From contig NZ_VDFC01000033.1 of the NCBI RefSeq assembly GCF_008369065.1, positions 91,464 to 123,970 of the forward strand: a DNA stretch of 32,507 nt, written 5' to 3'. Positions 7,065 through 14,714 of the stretch are shown here, in pieces (positions within the stretch are counted from its first letter, which is position 1; each line of letters begins with the position of its first letter). The position numbers and the translations under genes were made by a program. The DNA is from Streptomyces apricus (GTDB lineage: Bacteria; Actinomycetota; Actinomycetes; Streptomycetales; Streptomycetaceae). A model generated the notes under the pieces. That model saw nothing but the letters and a program-made list of their open reading frames with translations, did no database searches and was not told the DNA's origin.

Positions 7065-7813
7065 TCGGCCTCGTGCTGGCTGCCGGCGCCGGACGGCGTC
7101 TGCGCCCCTACACCGACACCCTGCCCAAGGCTCTGGTGCCGGTGGGACCCGAAGGCGACGAGGACAGCATCACCGTGCTCGACCTCACCCTCGGCAACTT
7201 CGCCGAGATCGGCCTGACCGAGGTCGCGATCATCGTCGGCTACCGCAAGGAAGCCGTCTACGAGCGGCGCGAGGCGCTGGAGCAGAAGTACGGCGTCAAG
7301 ATCACGCTGATCGACAACGACAAGGCCGAGGAGTGGAACAACGCCTACTCCCTGTGGTGCGGCCGTGACGCCATCAAGCACTCGGTGATCCTCGCCAACG
7401 GCGACACCGTGCACCCGGTCTCCGTCGAGAAGACCCTGCTCGCCGCCCGCGGCGACGGCAAGAAGATCATCCTCGCCCTCGACACGGTGAAGTCCCTCGC
7501 CGACGAGGAGATGAAGGTCGTCGTCGGCCCCGAGGGCTCCATGACGAAGATCACCAAGCTGATGGACCCCGCCGAGGCGACCGGCGAGTACATCGGTGTG
7601 ACCCTCATCGAGGGCGACGCCGCAGACGAGCTGGCCGACGCCCTCAAGACGGTCTTCGAGACGGACCCGCAGCAGTTCTACGAGCACGGCTACCAGGAGC
7701 TCGTGAACCGCGGCTTCCGGATCGACGTGGCCCCCATCGGCGACGTCAAGTGGGTCGAGATCGACAACCACGAGGACCTCGCCAAGGGACGTGAGATCGC
7801 GTGCCAGTACTGA
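7061..7813 (+). CDS. LicC-like nucleotidyltransferase (phospho-alcohol cytidylyltransferase family)
   Basis: This 250-residue cytosolic GT-A-fold nucleotidyltransferase has the signature loop LAAGAGRRLRPYT (6-18), the conserved lysine in LPKALVPV (Lys23), the metal-binding aspartate in ANGDT (Asp115), and NDKAEEWNNAYSLW (86-99). The last segment closely resembles LicC-type phosphocholine cytidylyltransferases. It most likely makes a CDP-activated phospho-alcohol from CTP, the donor needed by the flanking CDP-alcohol phosphotransferases. The substrate could be a glycerol phosphate from the next gene, an inositol phosphate as in the archaeal IPCT/DIPP synthase system, or another polyol or sugar phosphate. 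It overlaps the upstream gene by ATGA and the downstream gene by 13 bases, so the enzymes are probably made together. Confidence 0.88.
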   Translation: MIGLVLAAGAGRRLRPYTDTLPKALVPVGPEGDEDSITVLDLTLGNFAEIGLTEVAIIVGYRKEAVYERREALEQKYGVKITLIDNDKAEEWNNAYSLWCGRDAIKHSVILANGDTVHPVSVEKTLLAARGDGKKIILALDTVKSLADEEMKVVVGPEGSMTKITKLMDPAEATGEYIGVTLIEGDAADELADALKTVFETDPQQFYEHGYQELVNRGFRIDVAPIGDVKWVEIDNHEDLAKGREIACQY

Positions 7814-8862
7814 CGAGGCTCATCCCCTCGCCGGTCGTCGTCGACATCCGTTCGGGCGCCCTGGACGACCTGGCGGCGGTCCTCGCCGACCAGCGCATCT
7901 CGCACTCCGGCAAGCTGGCCGTCGCGATCAGCGGCGGCTCGGGCGCCAAGCTGCGCGAGCGGCTGACCCCGGCGATGCCGGGTGCCGACTGGTTCGAGGT
8001 CGGCGGCGGCACGCTGGACGACGCGATCAAGCTCGGCGACGCCATGAAGAAGGGGCGCTACGACGCGGTCGTGGGCCTCGGCGGCGGCAAGATCATCGAC
8101 TGCGCGAAGTTCGCCGCGGCCCGCATCGGCCTCCCGCTGGTCGCCGTCGCCACGAACCTCTCGCACGACGGTCTGTGCTCCCCGGTCGCGACCCTAGACA
8201 ACGACGCGGGCCGCGGCTCGTACGGTGTGCCGAACCCGATCGCCGTGGTCATCGACCTCGACGTGATCCGTGAGGCCCCGGTCCGCTTCGTGCGCTCCGG
8301 CATCGGCGACGCCCTGTCCAACATCTCCGCGGTCGCGGACTGGGAGCTGGCCAACCGCGAGAAGGGCGAGCAGATCGACGGCCTCGCCGCCGCGATGGCC
8401 CGCCAGGCCGGCGAGGCCGTGCTGCGCCACCCCGGCGGCGTCGGCGACGACGGCTTCCTCCAGGTGCTCGCCGAGGGCCTGGTCCTCACCGGCATCTCGA
8501 TGTCGGTCGCGGGCGACTCCCGCCCCGCGTCCGGCGCCTGCCACGAGATCAACCACGCCTTCGACCTGCTCTTCCCCAAGCGCGCCGCCAGCCACGGCGA
8601 GCAGTGCGGCCTGGGTGCCGCCTTCGCCATGCACCTGCGCGGCGCCCGCGAGGAGTCGGCGTACATGGCCGAGGTCCTGCGCCGCCACGGGCTGCCGGTG
8701 CTGCCGGAGGAGATCGGCTTCACCCCGGAGGAGTTCGTCCAGGTCGTGGAGTTCGCCCCGACGACCAGGCCGGGCCGCTACACGATCCTCGAACACCTCG
8801 ACCTGTCCACCGACCAGATCAGGGACGCATACGCCGACTATGCAAAAGCCATCGGTAGCTGA
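7801..8862 (+). CDS. sn-Glycerol-1-phosphate dehydrogenase-like iron/zinc alcohol dehydrogenase
   Basis: This 353-residue protein belongs to the iron-containing alcohol dehydrogenase superfamily and fits the glycerol-1-phosphate dehydrogenase branch (archaeal EgsA, Bacillus AraM). It has the dinucleotide-binding GGGKIID (94-100), a NLSHDG segment (Asp123) like the archaeal ASHDG, metal ligand Asp170 in GDALSN, His248 in SRPASGACHEINH, and His265 in HGEQCGLG. All ligands are intact. The family reaction is reduction of dihydroxyacetone phosphate to sn-glycerol-1-phosphate with NAD(P)H. No GGGP/PcrB-type prenyltransferase is encoded here, so the product is more likely to go to the adjacent cytidylyltransferase than into archaeal-type lipids; this is inference. 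The GTG at 7801 overlaps the previous gene by 13 bases. A different ketose phosphate substrate is possible. Confidence 0.85.
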   Translation: MPVLTRLIPSPVVVDIRSGALDDLAAVLADQRISHSGKLAVAISGGSGAKLRERLTPAMPGADWFEVGGGTLDDAIKLGDAMKKGRYDAVVGLGGGKIIDCAKFAAARIGLPLVAVATNLSHDGLCSPVATLDNDAGRGSYGVPNPIAVVIDLDVIREAPVRFVRSGIGDALSNISAVADWELANREKGEQIDGLAAAMARQAGEAVLRHPGGVGDDGFLQVLAEGLVLTGISMSVAGDSRPASGACHEINHAFDLLFPKRAASHGEQCGLGAAFAMHLRGAREESAYMAEVLRRHGLPVLPEEIGFTPEEFVQVVEFAPTTRPGRYTILEHLDLSTDQIRDAYADYAKAIGS

Positions 8863-9619
8863 GCTCCGCCCGGTCGTGCACCCCCCGGGTGTCAAGGACC
8901 GGCGGAGCGGCGAGCACTGGGGAGGCCGGCTCTACATGCGCGAGATCTCGCTGCGCATCGACCGGCACCTGGTGAACACGCGGGTCACGCCCAACCAGCT
9001 GACCTACGTGATGACCGTCTTCGGCGTGCTCGCCGCGCCGGCCCTGCTGGTGCCTGGCATCCCCGGCGCGCTGCTCGGCGTGCTGATGGTCCAGCTGTAC
9101 CTGCTCTTCGACTGCGTCGACGGCGAGATCGCCCGCTGGCGCAAGCAGTACTCGATGACCGGGGTGTACGTCGACCGTGTCGCCGCCTACCTGTGCGACG
9201 CCGCGGTCCTGGTCGGCTTCGGCCTGCGCGCGGCGGACCTGTGGGGCACCGGGCGGATCGACTGGCTGTGGGCCTTCCTCGGCACCCTGGCCGCCCTCGG
9301 CGCCGTCCTGATCAAGTCGGAGACCGACCTCGTCGGGGTCGCCCGGCACCAGACCGGCAAGGCGCCGGTCCAGGAGTCGGCGTCCGAGCCGCGCTCCTCC
9401 GGTATGGCGCTGGCCCGCCGGGCCGCGGGCGCGCTCAAGTTCCACCGGCTCGTCCTCGGCATCGAGGCCTCCCTGCTGATCCTGGTCCTCGCGGTCCTGG
9501 ACACGGTCCGGGGCGACCTCTTCTTCTCACGGCTCGGCGTCGCCGTCCTGGCCGGCATCGCGATGCTGCAGACCGTGCTGCACCTGGTGTCCATCCTCGC
9601 CTCCAGCAGGCTGAAGTGA
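8840..9619 (+). CDS. CDP-alcohol phosphotransferase-like membrane protein lacking the fourth motif aspartate
   Basis: This 259-residue protein has a soluble N-terminus of about 45 residues and then several membrane helices. The CDP-alcohol phosphotransferase motif begins DCVDGEIAR (Asp91, Asp94) and continues through Gly109 and Asp112, with NTRVTPNQLTY upstream. The last motif position, normally Asp (proposed catalytic base), is Ala116 in VDRVAAY. It may use another residue, bind without catalysis, or belong to a distinct subfamily. The frame is open far upstream, but coding by homology begins at ATG 8840, which overlaps the dehydrogenase gene by 23 bases. It ends in a GTGA overlap with the glycosyltransferase gene. 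Having two such proteins in one operon suggests two successive phospho-alcohol transfers, or one partner serving the other. Confidence 0.85.
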   Translation: MQKPSVAELRPVVHPPGVKDRRSGEHWGGRLYMREISLRIDRHLVNTRVTPNQLTYVMTVFGVLAAPALLVPGIPGALLGVLMVQLYLLFDCVDGEIARWRKQYSMTGVYVDRVAAYLCDAAVLVGFGLRAADLWGTGRIDWLWAFLGTLAALGAVLIKSETDLVGVARHQTGKAPVQESASEPRSSGMALARRAAGALKFHRLVLGIEASLLILVLAVLDTVRGDLFFSRLGVAVLAGIAMLQTVLHLVSILASSRLK

Positions 9620-10509
9620 GCACCGCGGCCAGGGTCGGCGCGGTGATCATCACCATGGGCAACCGCCCCGACGAGCTCCGCGCCCTCCTCGACTCGGTCG
9701 CCAAGCAGGACGGCGACCCGGTCGAGGTGGTCGTGGTCGGCAACGGCTCGCCCGTCCCGGACGTCACCGGGTCCGTGCCCGGCATCCGCACGGTCGAGCT
9801 GCCGGAGAACCTCGGCATCCCCGGCGGCCGCAACGTCGGCATCGAGGCGTTCGGCCCCGGCGGCACCGACGTGGACATCCTGCTCTTCCTGGACGACGAC
9901 GGCCTCCTCGCGCACCACGACACCGCCGAACTGTGCCGGCAGGCCTTCGCGGCCGACCCGGAGCTGGGCATCATCAGCTTCCGGATAGCCGACCCGGAGA
10001 CCGGGATCACCCAGCGCCGCCACGTACCCCGGCTGCGCGCCTCCGACCCGATGCGCAACTCCCGCGTCACCACCTTCCTCGGCGGCGCCAACGCGGTCCG
10101 CACGAAGGTGCTCGCCGAGGTCGGCGGGCTGCCCGACGCGTTCTTCTACGCCCACGAGGAGACCGACCTCGCCTGGCGGGCCCTCGACGCGGGCTGGATG
10201 ATCGACTACCGCTCGGACATGGTGCTCAACCACCCCACGACCGCGCCCTCCCGGCACGCGGTCTACCACCGGATGGTCGCCCGCAACCGCGTCTGGCTGG
10301 CCCGCCGCAACCTGCCCGCCCCGCTGGTCCCGGTGTACCTCGGCGTGTGGATGCTGCTCACGCTCGCCCGCCGCCCCTCCGGCCCGGCCCTCAAGGCCTG
10401 GTTCGGCGGCTTCAAGGAGGGCTGGACCAGCCCGTGCGGACCCCGGCGCCCCATGAAGTGGCGTACGGTATGGCGCCTGACCCGGCTGGGCCGGCCGCCC
10501 GTCATCTGA
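9616..10509 (+). CDS. Family 2 glycosyltransferase
   Basis: This 297-residue GT-A glycosyltransferase starts VGAVIITMGNRPDELRALL. It has the nucleotide-binding FLDDDG (Asp93-Asp95, the DXD metal site), the acceptor loop GGANAVR near 157-162, and a rhamnosyltransferase-like HEETDLAWRALDAGW (180-194) whose acidic residues supply the catalytic base. A hydrophobic segment near 240-255 (LVPVYLGVWMLLTLA) may attach it to the membrane. It likely adds a sugar to a lipid-linked or polyol phosphate acceptor; a UDP-galactose donor from the neighbouring galE is a guess. The GTG at 9616 overlaps the previous stop as GTGA. A 122-base gap follows before the exporter genes. Confidence 0.9.
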   Translation: MSTAARVGAVIITMGNRPDELRALLDSVAKQDGDPVEVVVVGNGSPVPDVTGSVPGIRTVELPENLGIPGGRNVGIEAFGPGGTDVDILLFLDDDGLLAHHDTAELCRQAFAADPELGIISFRIADPETGITQRRHVPRLRASDPMRNSRVTTFLGGANAVRTKVLAEVGGLPDAFFYAHEETDLAWRALDAGWMIDYRSDMVLNHPTTAPSRHAVYHRMVARNRVWLARRNLPAPLVPVYLGVWMLLTLARRPSGPALKAWFGGFKEGWTSPCGPRRPMKWRTVWRLTRLGRPPVI

Positions 10510-10631
10510 CAAGCTCGGTCCACCCGTCATCCGGCACGCTCGAAGTCTGAGAGCATTCGGGCCGTACCCCGGTCCCTGTCTTTGGCCTACGCCCGACCAG
10601 GCCGCGCATCCTGAGGACGAAAGTTTCCACT

Positions 10632-11567
10632 GTGAGTGAGACAACGCACGACGGCGGCGTCGCGGTGAGCGCCCCTCCGTCCCCCGACGAAGGGCTCTCC
10701 GCGGCGGACCTCGCCGCCAAGTACGGGCTGTCCGTGAGCGGCGCCCGGCCCGGACTCGCCAGTTACGTCCGCCAGCTCTGGGGACGGCGTCACTTCATCC
10801 TCGCCTTCTCGCAGGCGAAGCTCACCGCCCAGTACAGCCAGGCCAAGCTCGGCCAGCTGTGGCAGGTGGCCACACCGCTGCTGAACGCGGCCGTGTACTT
10901 CCTGATCTTCGGCCTGATCCTGAAGGCCGACCGCGGCATGGAGCGCGAGGTCTACATCCCGTTCCTGGTGACGGGCGTCTTCGTCTTCACCTTCACCCAG
11001 AGCTCGGTGATGGCGGGGGTGCGCGCGATCTCCGGCAACCTCGGCCTGGTCCGGGCGCTGCACTTCCCGCGCGCCTCGCTGCCGATCTCGTTCTCGCTGC
11101 AGCAGCTCCAGCAGCTGCTCTTCTCGATGATCGTGCTGTTCGTCGTGGCGGTCGGCTTCGGCAGCTACCCCCGGCTGTCCTGGCTGCTGATCGTCCCGGT
11201 GCTGGTCCTGCAGTTCCTCTTCAACACCGGCCTGGCCATGATCATGGCCAGGATGGGCGCCAAGACCCCGGACCTGGCCCAGCTCATGCCGTTCGTGATG
11301 CGCACGTGGATGTACGCGTCCGGCGTGATGTTCTCGATCCCGCTGATGCTCGAAGAGCACCCCAAGTGGATCGCGGACATCCTCCAGTACAACCCGGCCG
11401 CCATCTACATGGACCTCATGCGGTTCGCGTTGATCGACGGCTACGGTCCCGCGTCCAAGGTCCTGCCACCGCACGTGTGGGCGGTCGCCGGCGGCTGGGC
11501 CGTCCTCGTCGCCGTCGGCGGCTTCGTGTACTTCTGGAAGGCTGAGGAGCGCTACGGCCGTGGCTGA
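10632..11567 (+). CDS. ABC-2 type polysaccharide/teichoic acid export permease (TagG-like)
   Basis: This 311-residue permease has a cytoplasmic N-terminus of about 60 residues and then about six membrane helices of the ABC-2 type (for example LLNAAVYFLIFGLILKA and LLFSMIVLFVVAVGF). The segment LKLTAQYSQAKLGQLWQV-like (AKLTAQYSQAKLGQLW, about 60-76) is the usual entry motif of TagG/RfbA/Wzm-family permeases. It should flip or export a lipid-linked glycopolymer across the membrane with the ATPase encoded next. GTG 10632 is the chosen start, consistent with the polar N-terminus. The stop overlaps the ATPase start by 8 bases. Confidence 0.92.
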   Translation: MSETTHDGGVAVSAPPSPDEGLSAADLAAKYGLSVSGARPGLASYVRQLWGRRHFILAFSQAKLTAQYSQAKLGQLWQVATPLLNAAVYFLIFGLILKADRGMEREVYIPFLVTGVFVFTFTQSSVMAGVRAISGNLGLVRALHFPRASLPISFSLQQLQQLLFSMIVLFVVAVGFGSYPRLSWLLIVPVLVLQFLFNTGLAMIMARMGAKTPDLAQLMPFVMRTWMYASGVMFSIPLMLEEHPKWIADILQYNPAAIYMDLMRFALIDGYGPASKVLPPHVWAVAGGWAVLVAVGGFVYFWKAEERYGRG

Positions 11568-12339
11568 GCAGACCGACAGGACCATGATCCCGACCGTCAT
11601 CGCGGACGAGCTGCACATCGTCTACCGCGTCAACGGCGCCAAGACCGGCAAGGGCAGCGCCACCGCCGCCCTCAGCCGCATAATCAAGCGCGGCGAGGAG
11701 CGGGGGGTGCGCAAGGTGCACGCCGTGCGCGGCGTCTCCTTCACGTCCTACCGCGGTGAGGCCATCGGCCTGATCGGCTCCAACGGCTCCGGCAAGTCCA
11801 CCCTGCTGCGGGCCATCGCCGGACTGCTCCCCGCGGAGAAGGGCCACGTCTACACCGACGGCCAGCCCTCGCTCCTCGGGGTCAACGCGGCCCTGATGAA
11901 CGACCTCACGGGCGAGCGGAACGTCATCCTCGGCGGGCTGGCCATGGGCATGTCCCGGGAACAGATCAGGGCCCGCTACCAGGACATCGTCGACTTCTCC
12001 GGCATCAACGAGAAGGGCGACTTCATCACGCTGCCCATGCGCACGTACTCCTCCGGCATGGCCGCCCGGCTGCGCTTCTCCATCGCCGCCGCCAAGGACC
12101 ACGACGTCCTCATGATCGACGAGGCCCTCGCGACCGGCGACCGCAAGTTCCAGAAGCGCTCCGAGGCCCGGATCCGGGAGCTGCGCAAGGAAGCCGGCAC
12201 CGTCTTCCTCGTCAGCCACAACAACAAGTCCATCCGTGACACGTGCGACCGCGTCCTGTGGCTGGAGCGCGGCGAGCTGCGCCTGGACGGCCCCACCGAC
12301 GAGGTGCTCAAGGAGTACGAGAAGTTCACGGGCAAGTAG
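11560..12339 (+). CDS. ABC transporter ATPase for polysaccharide/teichoic acid export (TagH-like)
   Basis: This 259-residue ATPase has Walker A GSNGSGKST (73-81), signature YSSGMAARLRF (163-173, the variant typical of TagH/RfbB/Wzt), Walker B DVLMIDE (182-188) and the H-loop histidine in LVSHNNKS. It powers the permease encoded immediately upstream. It has only the nucleotide-binding domain and lacks the long C-terminal extension of Bacillus TagH or the carbohydrate-binding domain of Wzt, so substrate choice is not evident from this subunit. The N-terminus has an inserted basic stretch between the first strand and the A-loop. GTG 11560 overlaps the permease by 8 bases, and a strong hairpin terminator follows the stop by 19 bases. 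Confidence 0.92.
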   Translation: MAEQTDRTMIPTVIADELHIVYRVNGAKTGKGSATAALSRIIKRGEERGVRKVHAVRGVSFTSYRGEAIGLIGSNGSGKSTLLRAIAGLLPAEKGHVYTDGQPSLLGVNAALMNDLTGERNVILGGLAMGMSREQIRARYQDIVDFSGINEKGDFITLPMRTYSSGMAARLRFSIAAAKDHDVLMIDEALATGDRKFQKRSEARIRELRKEAGTVFLVSHNNKSIRDTCDRVLWLERGELRLDGPTDEVLKEYEKFTGK

Positions 12340-12357
12340 CCCGTACCGCCACGCAAG

Positions 12358-12399
12358 GACGCAGGGCCCCGTCGGAACGGTTCGACGGGGCCCTGCGTC
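12358..12399 (+). terminator. Strong hairpin terminator after the TagGH genes
   Basis: A perfect inverted repeat of about 17 bases (left arm 12358-12374, right arm 12383-12399) surrounds an 8-base loop, and the inner arm reads GCAGGGCCCCGTCG. It lies 19 bases after the ATPase stop and separates the exporter run from the hopanoid operon. Confidence 0.88.
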
Positions 12400-12724
12400 T
12401 GCAAAGAGAAGACCAACTCCCTTGGCCCGTAGGAATCTTGATGCCAATCGGTGTGTTCTTGTGATGCGCAGGACACCCCGGCGGAGCCTGACGGGTTGTA
12501 CAACGTAAGCTGTACCGGTGCTGATTCGCCGCAAGTGGGGCGAAAAGCGCGGCGGGACCGCCCCGGGTCCGCCGCGCGGACGACCGGGCGGCGTGTCCGA
12601 AATAGGCACCATTGGGTCAGCAGTGTAGAACGGATGATGTGACGGCAATGGTTACGGAAACCCTCCAGCCCCGCTGCGCGTACGCCGTCTGTGCGGGTGC
12701 CGTTTCCGGCCCGGGCGGCGGGCG
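12400..12724 (+). promoter_or_regulatory. Upstream region of the hopanoid operon with palindrome and leader hairpin
   Basis: No gene is supportable in these 325 bases, which must hold the hpn operon promoter because a strong terminator precedes them. GTACA (12498-12502) and TGTAC (12511-12515) form an inverted repeat with an 8-base spacer, a possible operator. Overlapping it is a -10-like TAAGCT at 12506, but I see no well-placed -35. A GC-rich hairpin with one bulge (12547-12559 with 12566-12577) would fold in the leader. The position of the promoter remains unassigned. Confidence 0.5.
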
Positions 12725-13627
12725 ATGACGCCAGTCGGGACGGCGCGCACCCAGGACCCGGAGCGCGGCACCCTCGACAAGGCCGCGGACGAGAACTTCC
12801 CCGTGGCACCGTTCTTCCTGCCCAGGGCCTGGCGCGCCGACCTCATGGCCGTCTACGGCTTCGCCCGGCTGGTCGACGACATCGGTGACGGCGACCTGGC
12901 CCCCGGCGGCGCCGACGCCCGCCTCCTGGGGGTCCCGGACGCCCGGGCCGGGGACCGTACGGCCCTGCTCGACGCCTTCGAGGCGGATCTGCGCCGGGTC
13001 TTCGACTCGACCCCGGCCCACCCGCTGCTGCGCCGCCTGCAGCCCACCGTCCGCCGGACCGGCCTCACCCCCGAGCCCTTCCTCGCCCTGATCGCGGCGA
13101 ACCGCCAGGACCAGCTCGTCAAGCGGTACGAGAGCTACGACGACCTCCTCGCCTACTGCGAGCTGTCCGCCAACCCGGTCGGCCGGCTGGTCCTCGCCGT
13201 CACCGGCACCTCGACCCCCGAGCGGATCCGCCGCTCCGACGCGGTCTGCACGGCCCTGCAGATCGTCGAGCACCTCCAGGACGTCGCCGAGGACCTCGGC
13301 CGCGACCGCATCTACCTTCCCGCCCAGGACATGAAGCGTTTCCACGTCCAGGAGGCGGATCTCGCCGCGCGCTCAGCAGGCGCATCGGTGCGCGCACTGG
13401 TTGCATACGAAGCAGAACGCGCCCGCGACCTCCTGAATGAAGGCACCCCCCTCGTGGGTAGCGTCCACGGCAGGCTGAAGCTGCTGCTCGCGGGGTTCGT
13501 GGCAGGGGGGAGGGCGGCGATCCGGGCGATCGCCGCCGCCGAATACGACGTACTTCCCGGCCCGCCCGTGCCCGGCAAGATCCAGTTGCTGCGCGAGGTG
13601 GGAGTGACTCTGCGAGGAGAGGGGTGA
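12725..13627 (+). CDS. hpnC: Squalene biosynthesis protein HpnC (hydroxysqualene synthase)
   Basis: First gene of the hopanoid operon, 300 residues, a soluble all-helical squalene/phytoene synthase fold. In the HpnCDE route, HpnD joins two farnesyl diphosphates to presqualene diphosphate and HpnC converts that to hydroxysqualene. Both Asp-rich regions are present: LVDDIGD (51-55 core) and DVAEDLGRDRIYLP (186-199). The start FPVAPFFLPRAWRADLMAVYGFARL is characteristic of HpnC. ATG 12725 is the first start in frame, with only a weak purine tract before it. The stop overlaps the next gene as GTGA, so hpnD is translationally coupled. Confidence 0.94.
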   Translation: MTPVGTARTQDPERGTLDKAADENFPVAPFFLPRAWRADLMAVYGFARLVDDIGDGDLAPGGADARLLGVPDARAGDRTALLDAFEADLRRVFDSTPAHPLLRRLQPTVRRTGLTPEPFLALIAANRQDQLVKRYESYDDLLAYCELSANPVGRLVLAVTGTSTPERIRRSDAVCTALQIVEHLQDVAEDLGRDRIYLPAQDMKRFHVQEADLAARSAGASVRALVAYEAERARDLLNEGTPLVGSVHGRLKLLLAGFVAGGRAAIRAIAAAEYDVLPGPPVPGKIQLLREVGVTLRGEG

Positions 13628-14574
13628 TCCGGAGCGTGGAGTCGGAACCACACATGTCCGCACCGGTACTCGCCGCCTACGGCTACTGCGAGGCCATCAC
13701 CGGGCAGCAGGCCCGGAACTTCGCGTACGGCATCAGGCTGCTGCCGGCGCCCAAGCGCCGCGCCATGTCGGCGCTGTACGCGTTCTCGCGGCGCGTCGAC
13801 GACATCGGCGACGGCGCGCTCGCGCCCGAGGTGAAGGCGGCACGGCTGGAGGAGACCCGGACCCTGCTCGCCCGGGTCCGCGACCGGACGGTGGAGGAGG
13901 ACGACACCGACCCGGTCGCCGTCGCCCTGCGGCACACCGCGGACCACTTCCCGGTCCCGCTCGAAGGGCTCGACGAGCTCATCGACGGGGTCCTGATGGA
14001 CGTCCGCGGCGAGACGTACGAGACCTGGGACGACCTCAGGGTCTACTGCCGCTGCGTCGCCGGCGCCATCGGCCGGCTCTCGCTGGGCGTCTTCGGCACG
14101 GAGCCGGGGGCGCCCGGCGCCGAACGGGCCCCGGAGTACGCGGACACCCTCGGCCTCGCCCTGCAGCTCACCAACATCCTCCGGGACGTCCGGGAGGACG
14201 CCGGCGACGGACGGACCTACCTGCCCGCGGACGACCTCGCGAAGTTCGGCTGCTCGGCCGGGTTCGCCGGACCGAACCCGCCGGAGGGCTCCGACTTCGC
14301 GGGCCTGGTCCACTTCGAGGTGCGCAGGGCCCGCGCGCTCTTCGCGGAGGGCTACCGGCTGCTGCCGATGCTGGACCGCCGCAGCGGCGCCTGCGTCGCC
14401 GCGATGGCCGGCATCTACCGCCGTCTCCTGGACCGCATCGAGCGCGACCCCGAGGCCGTCCTGCGCGGCCGGGTCTCGCTGCCCGGACGCGAGAAGGCGT
14501 ACGTCGCCGTGCGGGGCCTGTCCGGCCTCGACGCCCGGCACGTCTCGCGCCGGACCGTCAGGAGGCGCGCCTGA
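13624..14574 (+). CDS. hpnD: Presqualene diphosphate synthase HpnD
   Basis: This 316-residue squalene/phytoene synthase-family enzyme condenses two farnesyl diphosphates to presqualene diphosphate, which HpnC and HpnE convert to squalene. It has DDIGD at 59-63 and DVREDAGDGRTYLP at 188-201, with YCRCVAGAIGRL between them, as in trans-isoprenyl synthases. The GTG at 13624 overlaps the hpnC stop and is preceded by GAGGAGAGGG. An internal ATG at residue 11 is an alternative start that would still keep the whole domain. The stop TGA shares its A with the ATG of the following 46-codon ORF. Confidence 0.94.
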   Translation: MIRSVESEPHMSAPVLAAYGYCEAITGQQARNFAYGIRLLPAPKRRAMSALYAFSRRVDDIGDGALAPEVKAARLEETRTLLARVRDRTVEEDDTDPVAVALRHTADHFPVPLEGLDELIDGVLMDVRGETYETWDDLRVYCRCVAGAIGRLSLGVFGTEPGAPGAERAPEYADTLGLALQLTNILRDVREDAGDGRTYLPADDLAKFGCSAGFAGPNPPEGSDFAGLVHFEVRRARALFAEGYRLLPMLDRRSGACVAAMAGIYRRLLDRIERDPEAVLRGRVSLPGREKAYVAVRGLSGLDARHVSRRTVRRRA

Positions 14575-14714
14575 TGGACACTCCGGTCCAAGATGACGCA
14601 AGTCCCTGGAAACGGGACGCAACCCTCCGGCCGAAGACCGCGTCCCTGACTGCAACGGCCGCCCGTGCCCCGTTCCACCGGCGCGGCGCGGCCGCGGGGG
14701 AAGGTGCACGATGA
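14574..14714 (+). CDS. 46-residue DUF6380-like small protein in hopanoid operon
   Basis: This short frame runs from an ATG that overlaps the hpnD stop (TGATG) to a TGA that overlaps the hpnE start (ATGA), with no internal stop. Coupling at both ends is strong evidence that it is translated. The peptide is basic and Ala/Arg-rich, with a central TASLTATAARAPFHR and an end GAAAGEGAR. From memory it resembles DUF6380, a Streptomyces family of about 50 residues with a conserved LTATA core. There is no signal peptide, membrane helix or metal motif. Function is unknown; it may be a coupling leader for hpnE or a small partner of a squalene-forming enzyme. Confidence 0.68.
   Translation: MDTPVQDDASPWKRDATLRPKTASLTATAARAPFHRRGAAAGEGAR

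Noticed and set aside
7801..8862. Evidence for archaeal-type ether lipid synthesis
   Set aside because: A G1PDH-like gene alone is not enough; no GGGP/PcrB or DGGGP synthase-type gene is in the window.
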